This document shows, in pieces, positions 25,347 to 34,248 of a stretch of DNA of 64,000 nt (within the stretch, counting starts at the first letter, position 1; the number at the start of each line of letters is the position of its first letter). The notes beneath the pieces are model-generated. The model did no database searches. It was given only the letters and a program-made list of their open reading frames with translations, and was not told the origin of the DNA. A program made the position numbers and the translations under genes. Source of the DNA: Bacteroidales bacterium (GTDB taxonomy: Bacteria; Bacteroidota; Bacteroidia; Bacteroidales; F082); assembly GCA_017531225.1 (NCBI GenBank), contig JAFXLL010000005.1, forward strand, positions 62,001-126,000, written 5' to 3'.

Positions 25347-26450
25347 TTAATCTACATCGGCACGGGCCATGGCGTCTTTGTAATACTTCTGGTTGACGAA
25401 GACGTCTTCCTTGTACGGGTTGATGTGACGTTTCTTGGAAACCGAGATGATGTAGCAGAGAGCCACGATGTTCACTATCAGAGCGAGTGTGCTGATCACC
25501 ATCATCATGGTAGGATTGGCCGCCACGACGGAAGGATCTACCGTAGTGCCCACAACGCCGTCAACGGCAGCTTGTCCGCCCGCAGCGTACAGCTTCTCAA
25601 TGGTGGTGACACCTTCAGGATAGAGGACAGGAAGCGTAGCCCAACTGAACCACTGGCGACCGTCTTTGAAGGTCTCCTGGAAGAGCGGGAACACCTGTGC
25701 GAACATGCACCAGATGGCCAAGGTATTGGCACGGTTTTGGATCCAACCGCCACGGTTCCACAGCAAAGCGGCCACCGTAGGAGCCAGCAGCAGGGCGATA
25801 CCGCAGTACCAGCTGTGCGTCGGCAGGCAGTTGTAGGTGTAGGCAAAGTTCCAGATGTCGTAGATGACGATGTAGACCCAGGTCATGTCGGCCCAAATCA
25901 TGTCTTTCTTGTCCTTGGAACCATACACATTCCACCAAGCGGTCATACAGAAGATGTTGAACAAACCGGCAACACCATTAAAGACATTGTGCCAGCCGCC
26001 GTATTGCCAAACGCCTTCTGAGGTAAGCCACCACTTGTTCCATCCCATCACGGCGCTCTCAAAGTCGGAGACGCATGCAATCAAGATGTTGATGGCCACG
26101 ATGATGAACGGGAACGGCTTGAACCAGTGCTTGGCACCGATACCCCATTTGTACTTGATCATCATAAAGCCGATACATCCAGCTGTGGCTGCATAAAGCT
26201 TGGCGTAGTGGAACCAACCCTGCATGTAGACATGGGTCTGGTTTTCCAACGCCCACTGTGCACCGCTGCGGACGCCAAGCCAGATGGCAAGGAAGTAGGC
26301 TGTCAAAGCAACGGGAACAACCAAAAATGTAAAGATGCCGCCGAACTTGGTACGACGGGCAAACTCGTTCAGTAAGATAAGACCAGCGAGGACAACGAGC
26401 ATCATTCCCCACTGAGACAGGGCATTAGCGCCATAAACTTGGAAAAACAT
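25347..26450 (-). CDS. Multi-pass inner-membrane protein (DUF5692-like), hyp operon
   Basis: A 367-residue, Trp-rich membrane protein with about nine to ten hydrophobic segments (for example MMLVVLAGLILLNEF, GIFTFLVVPVALTAYFLAIW, FIIVAINILIACV, MMMVISTLALIVNIVALCYI). Conserved-looking polar patches between helices include WWLTSEGVWQYGGWHNVFNG and THSWYCG. It resembles the uncharacterised family I know as DUF5692, but I am not certain of the number. It is the last gene of hypB-flavoprotein-hypA-small membrane protein and may be the membrane partner of the Fe-S flavoprotein. Confidence 0.75.
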   Translation of the reverse strand: MFFQVYGANALSQWGMMLVVLAGLILLNEFARRTKFGGIFTFLVVPVALTAYFLAIWLGVRSGAQWALENQTHVYMQGWFHYAKLYAATAGCIGFMMIKYKWGIGAKHWFKPFPFIIVAINILIACVSDFESAVMGWNKWWLTSEGVWQYGGWHNVFNGVAGLFNIFCMTAWWNVYGSKDKKDMIWADMTWVYIVIYDIWNFAYTYNCLPTHSWYCGIALLLAPTVAALLWNRGGWIQNRANTLAIWCMFAQVFPLFQETFKDGRQWFSWATLPVLYPEGVTTIEKLYAAGGQAAVDGVVGTTVDPSVVAANPTMMMVISTLALIVNIVALCYIISVSKKRHINPYKEDVFVNQKYYKDAMARADVD

Positions 26451-26470
26451 GATATTTAAGAATTTAGAAT

Positions 26471-26824
26471 TTAGAAGTCAGAAGGAAGAAGATTTTTGGA
26501 GCGATGCTCTTTTACTAAAGCGTAACCGATCCATACTAAGGTTAAAACCACCGACATAGGTAGGCCAACTGTAAGCATCTCACGGAGCATGACAGCACCG
26601 CCTCCCGCATTCTCAAGTGCGGTGAAGAACGGGAAACGCCAAGTGAGTTCGCCGTTGATGATATGGTCCACGACCAACATCACCGAACCGCCCCAAAGCA
26701 TCTTCTCCAGAGCTGGCAGATGACGCGCAAAGGCAGAATGATCGCTTCGGTTGTTTTTTTCATTGGATTTGCGAATGGCACTCGTGACCACCGCTTGTGC
26801 TAAAGGTACTACAAAACAGGACAT
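26471..26824 (-). CDS. Small two-helix membrane protein, hyp operon
   Basis: A 117-residue protein with one N-terminal hydrophobic segment (MSCFVVPLAQAVVTSAI) and two likely transmembrane helices (about 44-60 and 88-105, VVLTLVWIGYALV). I do not recognise it. It lies 20 bp before the large membrane-protein gene and 38 bp after hypA, so it probably works with them. Confidence 0.7.
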   Translation of the reverse strand: MSCFVVPLAQAVVTSAIRKSNEKNNRSDHSAFARHLPALEKMLWGGSVMLVVDHIINGELTWRFPFFTALENAGGGAVMLREMLTVGLPMSVVLTLVWIGYALVKEHRSKNLLPSDF

Positions 26825-26830
26825 TATATT

Positions 26831-26867
26831 TGAGTTAAAAGTTAATAGTTAAAAGTTAAAAGTTATA
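26831..26867 (-). repeat. AGTTAAAAGTTAA tandem repeats in operon spacer
   Basis: Four close copies of AGTTAAA/AGTTAAT separate hypA from the next gene. The repeats are typical of A/T-rich spacers in this genome and could vary by slippage. Confidence 0.65.
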
Positions 26868-27204
26868 CGATTATACTGTTGATTTCCACTTCATTGCCCC
26901 GAAGCAGCCAGGTATTGTTGCTGTTGCAATGTGGACAAGTCTTGCCGAACTTCACGGTCTCGTATTCTTTCTTGCAGTTGTCACAGTGAGTCACTGCTGG
27001 GATGGTGTTAATCTTCAACTCACATCCTTTGAGCATCTCTTCCTTGTCAGCCGCCCAACGCCAGCAGTCGGTGAGTAGATGGGGCACCACGGTCGACACC
27101 TCGCCGATGTCCATCACCACGCTGGAGACATGCTCCACGTGATTCTCCTCCGCCACTGCTTTGACGTCCTTGATGATATAAAAAACTACTCCGAGTTCGT
27201 GCAC
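26863..27204 (-). CDS. hypA: Nickel-insertion accessory protein HypA
   Basis: A 113-residue nickel metallochaperone. The N-terminal MHE supplies the nickel ligands, and the zinc ribbon CDNC (about 74-77) with CPHC (about 91-94) is complete. HypA delivers nickel to [NiFe] hydrogenase large subunits or, in some species, urease, together with HypB. Two genes away is hypB, separated by an Fe-S flavoprotein gene. No hydrogenase structural or hypCDEF gene lies in this window. Confidence 0.93.
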   Translation of the reverse strand: MHELGVVFYIIKDVKAVAEENHVEHVSSVVMDIGEVSTVVPHLLTDCWRWAADKEEMLKGCELKINTIPAVTHCDNCKKEYETVKFGKTCPHCNSNNTWLLRGNEVEINSIIV

Positions 27205-27210
27205 GGTTTA

Positions 27211-27250
27211 TAATTGATAATTGATAATTGAAAATTGAGAATTGAGAATT
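27211..27250 (-). repeat. ATTGATA/ATTGAGA heptad repeats in operon spacer
   Basis: Five tandem 7-8-nt units of the ATTGATAATTGAAA type lie between the flavoprotein stop and the hypA start. Confidence 0.65.
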
Positions 27251-30074
27251 ATTTCTTGCTGAAGATGATTTTTCCGGTGCGTTTGAGCATGTAAGGCAGG
27301 ATGCCACCGAACTTGTCCTCTGATGTGCGCATGATGCTGGCATCAGGATTGTCGCGGAAGAGGTGGATGGCGTCGAAGCCGCACTTGGTTGTACAGATGC
27401 CACAACCGATGCAGCGGTTCTCATCGACCACCGATGCGCCGCACGAGAGGCAGCGGGCTGTCTCTTTTTGCACCTGCTCCTCGGTGAGAGTGAGCATATA
27501 TTCGCTGAAAGGATTCCCGTTGGCTTTATGGCCTTCCACTTGACGCGAACTGTTGTCGTATGATTCCACGAGGATGTCGTCCTTGTCCAACTCAATGAAG
27601 TCGCGGCGGTTGCGACCGATAGTCATGTGTCCGTGTTGTACAAAGCGATGCAGACTCTCTGCGGCCTCCTTGCCAGCGGCAATGGCATCAATGGCGAACT
27701 TGGGACCCGTGAAGACGTCGCCGCCAACGAAGATATCTTCTTCAGCTGTTTGATACGTCAGCTTGTCGGCAACGGGATACACGCCTCTGAAGAACTCTAC
27801 CTTGGTGTCCTTGAGCAGGTCTCTCAGAATGACAGTCTGTCCAATGGCGAAGATAACCATGTCGGCATCCAACGTAATCAGTTCATTCTCGTCGTATTGT
27901 GGATTGAAACGATGTTCAGTGTCATAGACCGAGGTGCATTTCTTGAAGACAATGCCGCTGACTTTGCCATCGCCAAGCACTTCCTTCGGTCCCCAACCTG
28001 GGTTGATGACCACGCCGTCTTCACGAGCTTCTTTGCGCTCTTCAAGCGATGCTGGCATGATGTCTTCGGTCTCCAATGACAGCATTGTTACCGATGTCGC
28101 GCCACTGCGTTTGGCCACACGGGCTGCATCGATGGCCACGTTGCCGCCGCCAACGACTACTATGTTGCCCGAGACCTTCACCTTGCCGCAGTTGGCATCG
28201 TGCAGGAAGTCGATGGCGGTGATGGTACCGGGAAGTGTTTCACCCGAGATGCCGGGCAGTTTGCCTCCTTGGCAGCCGATAGCCACATAGAAGCCCTTGT
28301 AGCCTTGTTCGCGGAGTTGTTCTATGGTGATGTCCTTGCCGACCTCCACGCCCGTGCGAATCTCTACACCGATCTCGCGCATGATGTCGATTTCAGCCTT
28401 GATGACGTCTTTATCCAGTTTATAGGAGGGAATGCCATAGCGTAACATGCCGCCAGGCTCCTCGCTCTTCTCAAACACAGTGGGCTTGTAGCCCATAGTG
28501 GCAAGATAATAGGCGCAACTCAATCCTGCGGGACCGCCACCTATGATGGCAATCTTCTCCTCCCATTGTTCCTGCACATTCGAGCAGATATTCACCTCTG
28601 GCACAAAGCGTGTCTCAGCGTTGAGGTCTTGCTCGGCGATGAACTTCTTCACCGCATCGATGGCGATGGGCTGGTCAATGGTGCCACGGGTACAGGCATC
28701 CTCGCAGCGGCGGTTGCACACGCGACCGCAGACTGCTGGGAAGGGGTTCTCGCGTTTGATGAGCTCCAAGGCTTCGGTATATTTGCCCTCAGCGGCTTTC
28801 TTCAGGTAGCCTTGTACAGCGATATGGGCAGGACAAGCGGTCTTGCACGGTGCCGTACCTGTTGGGTAGCAGTTGATGCGGTTCTTGTCGCGGTAGTCTT
28901 CCGTCCACTTTTGCGGTCCCCATTTCTTGGCATCGGGGAGTTCCTGCTTGGGATAAGTCTGTTCGCCATGTTTGGTGCAGAGTTTCTGCCCCAAACGGAC
29001 AGCACCTGCAGGGCAGTATTCCACGCAGCGACCACAAGCCACACAATTCTTCGGGTCGACATGAGCCACGTATGCACTACGCGACATGTTCGGGGTGTTA
29101 AAAAGCTGTGATGTACGCAAAGCATTGCAAATCTTTATGTTACAATTACAGATGGCGAAAATCTTTCCTTCACCGTCAATGTTAGTGACTTGATGCACGA
29201 AGCCGTGGTCTTCGGCCTTTTTCAGGATAGCAATGGCTTCGTCGTAGGTGATATAATGGCCTCGGTTGGTCTCCACCAAATACTCGGCCATGTCGCCCAC
29301 GCCGATACACCAGTCACGATAGTCATCGGCGCAGCCTTCATCGAGTTTTTTGCGTCCGTAGCGACAGCTGCAGATGCCCACTGCCAGGTGGCCTTCATAG
29401 CGCTTGAGCCAATAGGAGATATGCTCGATGTCGGCAGTCTCGTTTTCCATCGAGATGGCTTTTTCGACAGGGATCACATGCATTCCGATACCGCTACCGC
29501 CCATGGGCACCATTGGCGTAACCTTTTCCAAAGGCAGGAAGGTCATGCGCTCGAAAAACATGGCCAGCTCGGGGTGTTTGTCCATCAGCTCCACATTCAT
29601 GTTGGTATATTCTGCTGAACCTGGGACAAACATTGGCACCCAGTAGATGCGGGCGTCGCGTTCAAACGAAGTGCCGGCCACAGGTCCTTCCTTGGTGTAT
29701 TTGTCACCGTAGTCGTACTCCAACATGCCGAAATAGGCCAGCTTGTCCAGAAGTTCATCAAAGGATTTGTCGTCGGGGGTATAGTGATTCTTGGCGTTCA
29801 GCTCATGCAATTCGGCATAGCTGTGATGCTCTCTCACTTTGAAGAAGTTACCGGGAAGCATATCCAAGAGCAAATCCAACGAGGCCTCGCGGGTGGCAGC
29901 GTCCATCTCGTCCTCGAAGATGCAGGCAAGGCCCCAATACTCTGGGGCATCGGTGTCCATCTTAATTTTTCCGGGGATACGGTCCGTGACGTGACGGACG
30001 AATTTCAACAGTTTCGGGTTCGGGTTTTTGTCGCCTTTGTGCTTGGGGACGAACTTGGTTGACATTTCGGGCAT
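27249..30074 (-). CDS. Multi-domain Fe-S/FAD NAD(P)H oxidoreductase (glutamate synthase beta-like), hyp operon
   Basis: A 941-residue cytosolic protein from ATG 30074 (a second ATG at 30065 is possible). Residues 1-330 contain Cys clusters CSCRYG (about 235), WCIG and CNCNIKIC (about 310). A 4Fe-4S motif CVACGRCVEYCPAG follows (about 346). A GltD-like segment comes next, with CKTACPAHI, CGRVCNRRCEDAC, FAD-binding GGGPAGLSCAYYLATMG (about 508) and NAD(P)-binding VVVGGGNVAIDAARVAKRSG (about 641). A C-terminal ferredoxin, CIGCGICTTKCG (about 890), completes it. Such proteins shuttle electrons between NAD(P)H and ferredoxin or hydrogenases. Lying between hypB and hypA, it probably serves a nickel enzyme. 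Confidence 0.88.
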   Translation of the reverse strand: MPEMSTKFVPKHKGDKNPNPKLLKFVRHVTDRIPGKIKMDTDAPEYWGLACIFEDEMDAATREASLDLLLDMLPGNFFKVREHHSYAELHELNAKNHYTPDDKSFDELLDKLAYFGMLEYDYGDKYTKEGPVAGTSFERDARIYWVPMFVPGSAEYTNMNVELMDKHPELAMFFERMTFLPLEKVTPMVPMGGSGIGMHVIPVEKAISMENETADIEHISYWLKRYEGHLAVGICSCRYGRKKLDEGCADDYRDWCIGVGDMAEYLVETNRGHYITYDEAIAILKKAEDHGFVHQVTNIDGEGKIFAICNCNIKICNALRTSQLFNTPNMSRSAYVAHVDPKNCVACGRCVEYCPAGAVRLGQKLCTKHGEQTYPKQELPDAKKWGPQKWTEDYRDKNRINCYPTGTAPCKTACPAHIAVQGYLKKAAEGKYTEALELIKRENPFPAVCGRVCNRRCEDACTRGTIDQPIAIDAVKKFIAEQDLNAETRFVPEVNICSNVQEQWEEKIAIIGGGPAGLSCAYYLATMGYKPTVFEKSEEPGGMLRYGIPSYKLDKDVIKAEIDIMREIGVEIRTGVEVGKDITIEQLREQGYKGFYVAIGCQGGKLPGISGETLPGTITAIDFLHDANCGKVKVSGNIVVVGGGNVAIDAARVAKRSGATSVTMLSLETEDIMPASLEERKEAREDGVVINPGWGPKEVLGDGKVSGIVFKKCTSVYDTEHRFNPQYDENELITLDADMVIFAIGQTVILRDLLKDTKVEFFRGVYPVADKLTYQTAEEDIFVGGDVFTGPKFAIDAIAAGKEAAESLHRFVQHGHMTIGRNRRDFIELDKDDILVESYDNSSRQVEGHKANGNPFSEYMLTLTEEQVQKETARCLSCGASVVDENRCIGCGICTTKCGFDAIHLFRDNPDASIMRTSEDKFGGILPYMLKRTGKIIFSKK

Positions 30075-30103
30075 AATATTATCAGTTTGCAGTTGTTCAG
30101 TTA

Positions 30104-30778
30104 TCAGTTGTTTTTCCAGGCGTTGACTTCGGCGAGGAGCCATTGGACGAAGGCATCCACGCCTTCACCGGTTTTTGCGCAAATGGGGATGATTTTCGCT
30201 TTAGGGTTACGTTGGTGAATGTTGCTCTTGCAGCGTTCAAGGTCGAAGTCAAAATAGGGCATGACATCGATCTTATTGATAAGCACCAAATCGCAAACCG
30301 AGAACATCAGCGGATATTTCAGCGGCTTGTCGTCGCCCTCAGGTACAGAGAGGATCATGGCGTTGCGCACAGCACCTGTGTCAAACTCGGCGGGACAGAC
30401 CAGGTTGCCTACATTCTCAAGAACGACCAAGTCGACATCCTCCAAAGCCACATTGTCCAAGCCTTGTCGGGTCATCTCCGCGTCGAGGTGGCACATCCCT
30501 CCCGTGTGCAGCTGTATGGACGGAATACCTGTCGCTTCCTTAATCTTGATGGCATCCACGTCGCTGTCGATGTCTGCCTCCATCACGGCTACCCGAATCT
30601 TATACTTGAGACGTTTGATGGTCTGGATAAGGGTAGTGGTTTTCCCACTTCCTGGCGATGACATCAGGTTAAGAAGATACACGCCTTTGGTTTTCAGTTC
30701 TTTGCGCAATTCATTCGCATCTTTGTCGTTTTCGGCAAAGACGCTTTTCTTGATTTCAATAACTTTGACTTTCTCCAT
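30104..30778 (-). CDS. hypB: Hydrogenase/nickel-insertion GTPase HypB
   Basis: A 224-residue SIMIBI GTPase; the start is set at ATG 30778, since a TATCTTTG box lies at 30785-30792 immediately upstream. Motifs in order: P-loop SSPGSGKTTTL, MEADIDSDVDA (switch I), TGGMCHLDAEM with the metal-binding Cys-His pair, VVLENVGNLVCPAEFD and the guanine motif NKID. The N-terminal nickel-binding CxxCGC of some HypBs is absent. It works with HypA to place nickel in the target enzyme. It is first in the operon hypB-flavoprotein-hypA-membrane genes. Confidence 0.93.
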   Translation of the reverse strand: MEKVKVIEIKKSVFAENDKDANELRKELKTKGVYLLNLMSSPGSGKTTTLIQTIKRLKYKIRVAVMEADIDSDVDAIKIKEATGIPSIQLHTGGMCHLDAEMTRQGLDNVALEDVDLVVLENVGNLVCPAEFDTGAVRNAMILSVPEGDDKPLKYPLMFSVCDLVLINKIDVMPYFDFDLERCKSNIHQRNPKAKIIPICAKTGEGVDAFVQWLLAEVNAWKNN

Positions 30779-30784
30779 AGGCTG

Positions 30785-30792
30785 CAAAGATA
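30785..30792 (-). promoter_or_regulatory. -7 box of the hypB operon (TATCTTTG)
   Basis: TATCTTTG on the minus strand ends seven bases before the hypB ATG, implying a very short leader. No clear -33 TTTG was found at 19-21 nt. Confidence 0.6.
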
Positions 30793-30860
30793 GTTTTTTT
30801 TGTTCTGTTACGACAGCCAATGATAGATTTTCTTGGCAATTCATGGGTGCAAAAGCACGA

Positions 30861-30900
30861 AAAATCCGCAACCCTTGCTTTTCGCCTAGATTGCGGATTT
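30861..30900 (-). terminator. Terminator hairpin of the AATCCGCAAYCC family, copy 3
   Basis: AAAATCCGCAACCC pairs with TAGATTGCGGATTT around a Cys/Thr-like tract of pyrimidines. It follows the O-acetyltransferase gene stopping at 30920. Confidence 0.8.
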
Positions 30901-30919
30901 CATCGTTTCATTTCGTCTC

Positions 30920-31456
30920 TTATTTGATCATCCGAATCACCTTGGCAGGGACGCCACCCACGATGGTGTTTTCGGGGACATCCTTTCCCACCACGGCACC
31001 GGCGGCCACAATGGCGTTCTCGCCGATGGTGACACCCGCCAATATCGTGGCGTTGGCACCAATCCAAGCGTTTTTCTTGATGACGATGGGCTTGGTGAGC
31101 AACGAATGTCTTGTTTCCGGGTCTTCGGGATGGTATTCTGAAGCCAAAACCACATGAGGCGCAATGAAGACGCCCTCCTCAATCGTGATGCCACCAAGTG
31201 CCAGGAAGGTGCAGCCGAAGTTGACGAAACTGCCCTTGCCGAAGGTGGTCTTCTTGCCATAGTTGATGTTGAACGGTGGAAACACACGCACGGTGTCATC
31301 GATGTCGGAGCCTGTTATTTGTCGCAGGTATGCGCGCACCTCGGCCTCGGTGTGGTAGCCGGTGTTTATCTCGGCAACCAGTTTCATGCAACGCTGCACA
31401 TCGGCATAAAGTTCATCGCTACCGACGTAGGTCTTCCCTGTGGGTTGTTCGTTCAT
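30920..31456 (-). CDS. Hexapeptide-repeat O-acetyltransferase (maltose/galactoside type)
   Basis: A 178-residue left-handed beta-helix acetyltransferase. The N-terminal helical part is followed by hexapeptide repeats (INYGKKTTFGKGSFVNFGCTFLALGGITIEEGVFIAPHVVL) and the usual catalytic His region (ASEYHPED). WIGANATILAGVTIGENAIVAAGAVV and the closing PENTIVGGVPAKVIR are classic for the LacA/Maa family. It would transfer acetyl from acetyl-CoA to a sugar. A related gene lies at 34845, suggesting a local duplication or gene set. Confidence 0.92.
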   Translation of the reverse strand: MNEQPTGKTYVGSDELYADVQRCMKLVAEINTGYHTEAEVRAYLRQITGSDIDDTVRVFPPFNINYGKKTTFGKGSFVNFGCTFLALGGITIEEGVFIAPHVVLASEYHPEDPETRHSLLTKPIVIKKNAWIGANATILAGVTIGENAIVAAGAVVGKDVPENTIVGGVPAKVIRMIK

Positions 31457-31464
31457 TTCTATTA

Positions 31465-32577
31465 TTACAGGTTTTCAGTGAAAAACTCCGCCAACTTATC
31501 CCACGGAATGTAATTGCCCTCGCCACCGTCGTAAAGGTCGCAGTGGGTGGCTCCTGGGATAATAAGCAGTTGCTTGTTTTCAGGGTTGGGATTGGGTTTG
31601 CCAATGAAGTTGTAGCCTTCTGCCTGGCCTTCAACCATGTATTTGTAAGCGGCCTCACCGAAATAGCGCGAGTGGGCTTCCGAGCCATGCATCACGAGGA
31701 CGGCAGAGCGGATTTCGTTGATGTAGTAGAGGAAACGGCTGTTGGCGTAAGCCTGCGTTCCGATGACGCGCCAGCCGTCGTTCGAGTTGCCAGAACGAGC
31801 ATGATAACCGCGTGAGGTCTTGTAATAAGCATGGTAATCCTTGACAAACTGCGGAACCTCATCGGGCAGTGGGTCGATGACACCGCCTGCCATTGCCATT
31901 GGGTTGGAGAGGCGTTGCTCGCCCATGGCCTCGCGGGCAGCGTGGCGCGACTCTTCTTTGTCTTCGCTGTCGAAGTAGCCATTGCCGCTGACACGGGTCA
32001 TGTCGTACATCGTGCTGGCCACGGTAGCCTTGATACGGGTGTCGGCGGCGGCAGCGTTGAGGGCGATGCCACCCCAGCCACAGATACCGATGATACCTAT
32101 CCTTTCAGCATCGACATTATCTTGTTTTGAGAGGAAATCGACTGCCGCCATGAAGTCCTCCGTGTTGATGTCGGGTGAAGCCGTGCGACGCGGTTCACCG
32201 CTGCTTTCGCCAGTATAGGAAGGATCGAAAGCCAGTGCCACAAAGCCGCGTTCTGCCATCCGCATGGCATAGAGGCCGCTTGACTGCTCCTTGACGGCAC
32301 CGAATGGGCCGCTCACGGCAATAGCCGCCAATTTGCCTTCGGCATCTTTAGGTGTATAAAGGTCAGCAGCCAACGTCAGGCCGTATTGTGTTTCGAATGT
32401 CACCTTGCGGTGGTTCACTTTCTCGCTCAGCGGGAACACTTTGTCCCACTCCTGCGTGAGGTTCAGTTCTTGTTTCATTTCTTCTTTTTTAGTTTCTGTC
32501 GCTTCTGTTGTTTTCGGTTGATTGCTGCAGGCGGTAATAAGTGCTACCACTGCTGCAAGGATGATTGTTTTTTTCAT
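31465..32577 (-). CDS. Lipid-anchored alpha/beta hydrolase
   Basis: A 370-residue lipoprotein (lipobox LITAC) of the alpha/beta-hydrolase fold. The nucleophile elbow reads GICGWGG, so the nucleophile is Cys rather than Ser, as in dienelactone-hydrolase-like enzymes. The acid and His are probably in MHGSEAHSRYF and PGATHCDLYD. IAVSGPFGAVKEQSSGLYA carries the oxyanion residues. It overlaps the O-acetyltransferase region closely (8 bp gap) and lies 4 bp after a cyclophilin-like lipoprotein gene. Substrate is unknown. Confidence 0.85.
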   Translation of the reverse strand: MKKTIILAAVVALITACSNQPKTTEATETKKEEMKQELNLTQEWDKVFPLSEKVNHRKVTFETQYGLTLAADLYTPKDAEGKLAAIAVSGPFGAVKEQSSGLYAMRMAERGFVALAFDPSYTGESSGEPRRTASPDINTEDFMAAVDFLSKQDNVDAERIGIIGICGWGGIALNAAAADTRIKATVASTMYDMTRVSGNGYFDSEDKEESRHAAREAMGEQRLSNPMAMAGGVIDPLPDEVPQFVKDYHAYYKTSRGYHARSGNSNDGWRVIGTQAYANSRFLYYINEIRSAVLVMHGSEAHSRYFGEAAYKYMVEGQAEGYNFIGKPNPNPENKQLLIIPGATHCDLYDGGEGNYIPWDKLAEFFTENL

Positions 32578-32581
32578 GGTA

Positions 32582-33160
32582 TCAATAGTTTATTCTCTTT
32601 TTCCCGTTTTGAATTACAATGCCTTTATAGCCTTTGGGGGCAATCTGCCCAGTAATCGTGTATGTTGTTCCTTCGCTGTTTTCGTCAGGTGATAGTTCTT
32701 GGATACCCGTATAGATGGGCTGCAATGAAAGCGTAATGGTCACTTCGCCTTCACCTGCCTTGACGAAACGACGCACCTCGTCAGCCGACAGGTTATCGAG
32801 TTTTCCAATGCGGGTATAAGACCACGAGTTGCTACCATAGAAGATGCAAATGTTGTCGCCGTTGTATAAGACAATGTCGCCCGCAGAAGTAGTGGTTTGA
32901 TGGTCTGCCGTGGGGAACGACTGCCCGACATAGCCCACCTTCTCAAAGTTGCCGTAGTCGTGTGCCACGTAGGTGATGTTGTCAGTTTGCAATGCGGCTA
33001 CCAAGGCCCGTGTGCCCACATTGTCTTCCATCGTGACGGTATGTGTCTCCTCACCGATAGTGATATACATGGTCTCTTCCATTGTCTGTGCAATAGTCTC
33101 GCTGTTTTTAGAGCAACCCGTAATCAGTAGTGCTGCAAATAACCAAAGCATCTTTTTCAT
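32582..33160 (-). CDS. Cyclophilin-like-fold lipoprotein
   Basis: A 192-residue lipoprotein (lipobox ITGC). The middle region MYITIGEETHTVTMEDNVGTRALVAAL, GYVGQSFPTADHQTTTSAGDIVLYNGDNICIFYG and SYTRIGKL match the cyclophilin_like (DUF3237-neighbour) family of flavin- or redox-linked operons. The C-terminal QIAPKGYKGIVIQNGKKRINY looks like the short sorting-like tail seen in Bacteroidales surface proteins. Probable TACTTTTG box at 33184-33191. Function is unknown. Confidence 0.7.
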   Translation of the reverse strand: MKKMLWLFAALLITGCSKNSETIAQTMEETMYITIGEETHTVTMEDNVGTRALVAALQTDNITYVAHDYGNFEKVGYVGQSFPTADHQTTTSAGDIVLYNGDNICIFYGSNSWSYTRIGKLDNLSADEVRRFVKAGEGEVTITLSLQPIYTGIQELSPDENSEGTTYTITGQIAPKGYKGIVIQNGKKRINY

Positions 33161-33323
33161 TTGGCCTAATTCTAATTCGTTGGCAAAAGTACACTAGTTA
33201 CTTAAAAAAGGTATTACACAAATTGGCTAAATATTTACCAATTTCGCAGAAAATGTATAATTATCATGTAAAAAAGTACCATTTTTATCTCATTATTCAT
33301 ATTCTTTGTACCTTTGCCTCGCA

Positions 33324-34217
33324 ATGAAGAAGATTCTGAAAATAGATAACCCCAACGATTTTGCCCGATTTGTGGATGCTCCCGAGTTGCACCCATTGGT
33401 CAGTATTATCCACTATGACGAACTGGCTCCCTTCCGTCATAGCCTGAACAACTACGGTGTCTATGGACTCTTTATCCAATGTCAGTTTCCCAAAGATCTC
33501 TCGTATGGCATGAAGACCCTGCAGGTGAGCGATGCCTCGATTATTGCCGTTGAGCCTGGACAGATTGGCGGCTTGGAGGACAATGGGGAGCGCATTTCGC
33601 TGAGCGGATGGGTGCTCTTGTGGTCGCCCGAACTGTTGCACGGCTCCGAACTTGAACGTCAGATTAGCCGTTACCAGTATTTCTCTTATTTCTTCACCGG
33701 CTCGCTGCGGATGGAGCCTGATGAATGGCTCAGCATCACGCAACTGCTCTCCCAGATGCGGCAAGAGTTGATAACTCACGACGACTCGCCCTCGCTCAGA
33801 AGCATCTTGTTGGGCTATCTGCACCTGATACTCGAATACTGCAACCGGATCTACCAGCGGCAACTTTCTGAAGAAAATAACGGCGGCAGCGACCTCTTGA
33901 AACGCTTTCATGACCTGCTACAACAGTATTTCCGCGAGAATCGACAACTGTCACAAGGCCTGCCTACCGTTGCCTATTGCGCCTCAGAGCTGGCTTATTC
34001 GCCGCGTTATTTCGGCGACATCGTCCACAAGGCGACAGGAGGAACCGCCATCGGCTACATCCACAATTATGTCATCAACCAGGCCAAGAGCCTGCTCATG
34101 AACGGTCACAACATCAGCGAGACCTCGCGCCTCTTGGGATTCGATTTTCCCCATCATTTCACCCGCCTCTTCAAAAAAGTGACCGGACTCACGCCTAGCG
34201 AGTATTTGGGGAAATAA
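33324..34217 (+). CDS. AraC-family transcriptional regulator
   Basis: A 297-residue regulator; the start is set at ATG 33324 (MKKILKI), since the TACCTTTG box at 33309-33316 lies between it and an earlier in-frame codon. The sensing domain spans about 1-180. The HTH pair at about 200-295 has VAYCASELAYSPRYFGDIVHKATG and ISETSRLLGFDFPHHFTRLFKKVTG. It is divergent from the cyclophilin-like/hydrolase/acetyltransferase genes and probably controls them. Confidence 0.92.
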   Translation: MKKILKIDNPNDFARFVDAPELHPLVSIIHYDELAPFRHSLNNYGVYGLFIQCQFPKDLSYGMKTLQVSDASIIAVEPGQIGGLEDNGERISLSGWVLLWSPELLHGSELERQISRYQYFSYFFTGSLRMEPDEWLSITQLLSQMRQELITHDDSPSLRSILLGYLHLILEYCNRIYQRQLSEENNGGSDLLKRFHDLLQQYFRENRQLSQGLPTVAYCASELAYSPRYFGDIVHKATGGTAIGYIHNYVINQAKSLLMNGHNISETSRLLGFDFPHHFTRLFKKVTGLTPSEYLGK

Positions 34218-34248
34218 CTGGGTTGAGAGGGTATATTGAATGATTATT

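Noticed and set aside
25347-30778. A hydrogenase operon
   Set aside because: No large or small subunit with CxxC Ni ligands or Fe-S subunit signature is present in the window.
30104-30871. Earlier HypB start at 30871
   Set aside because: It would add residues overlapping the -7 box and terminator; the ATG at 30778 fits HypB length.
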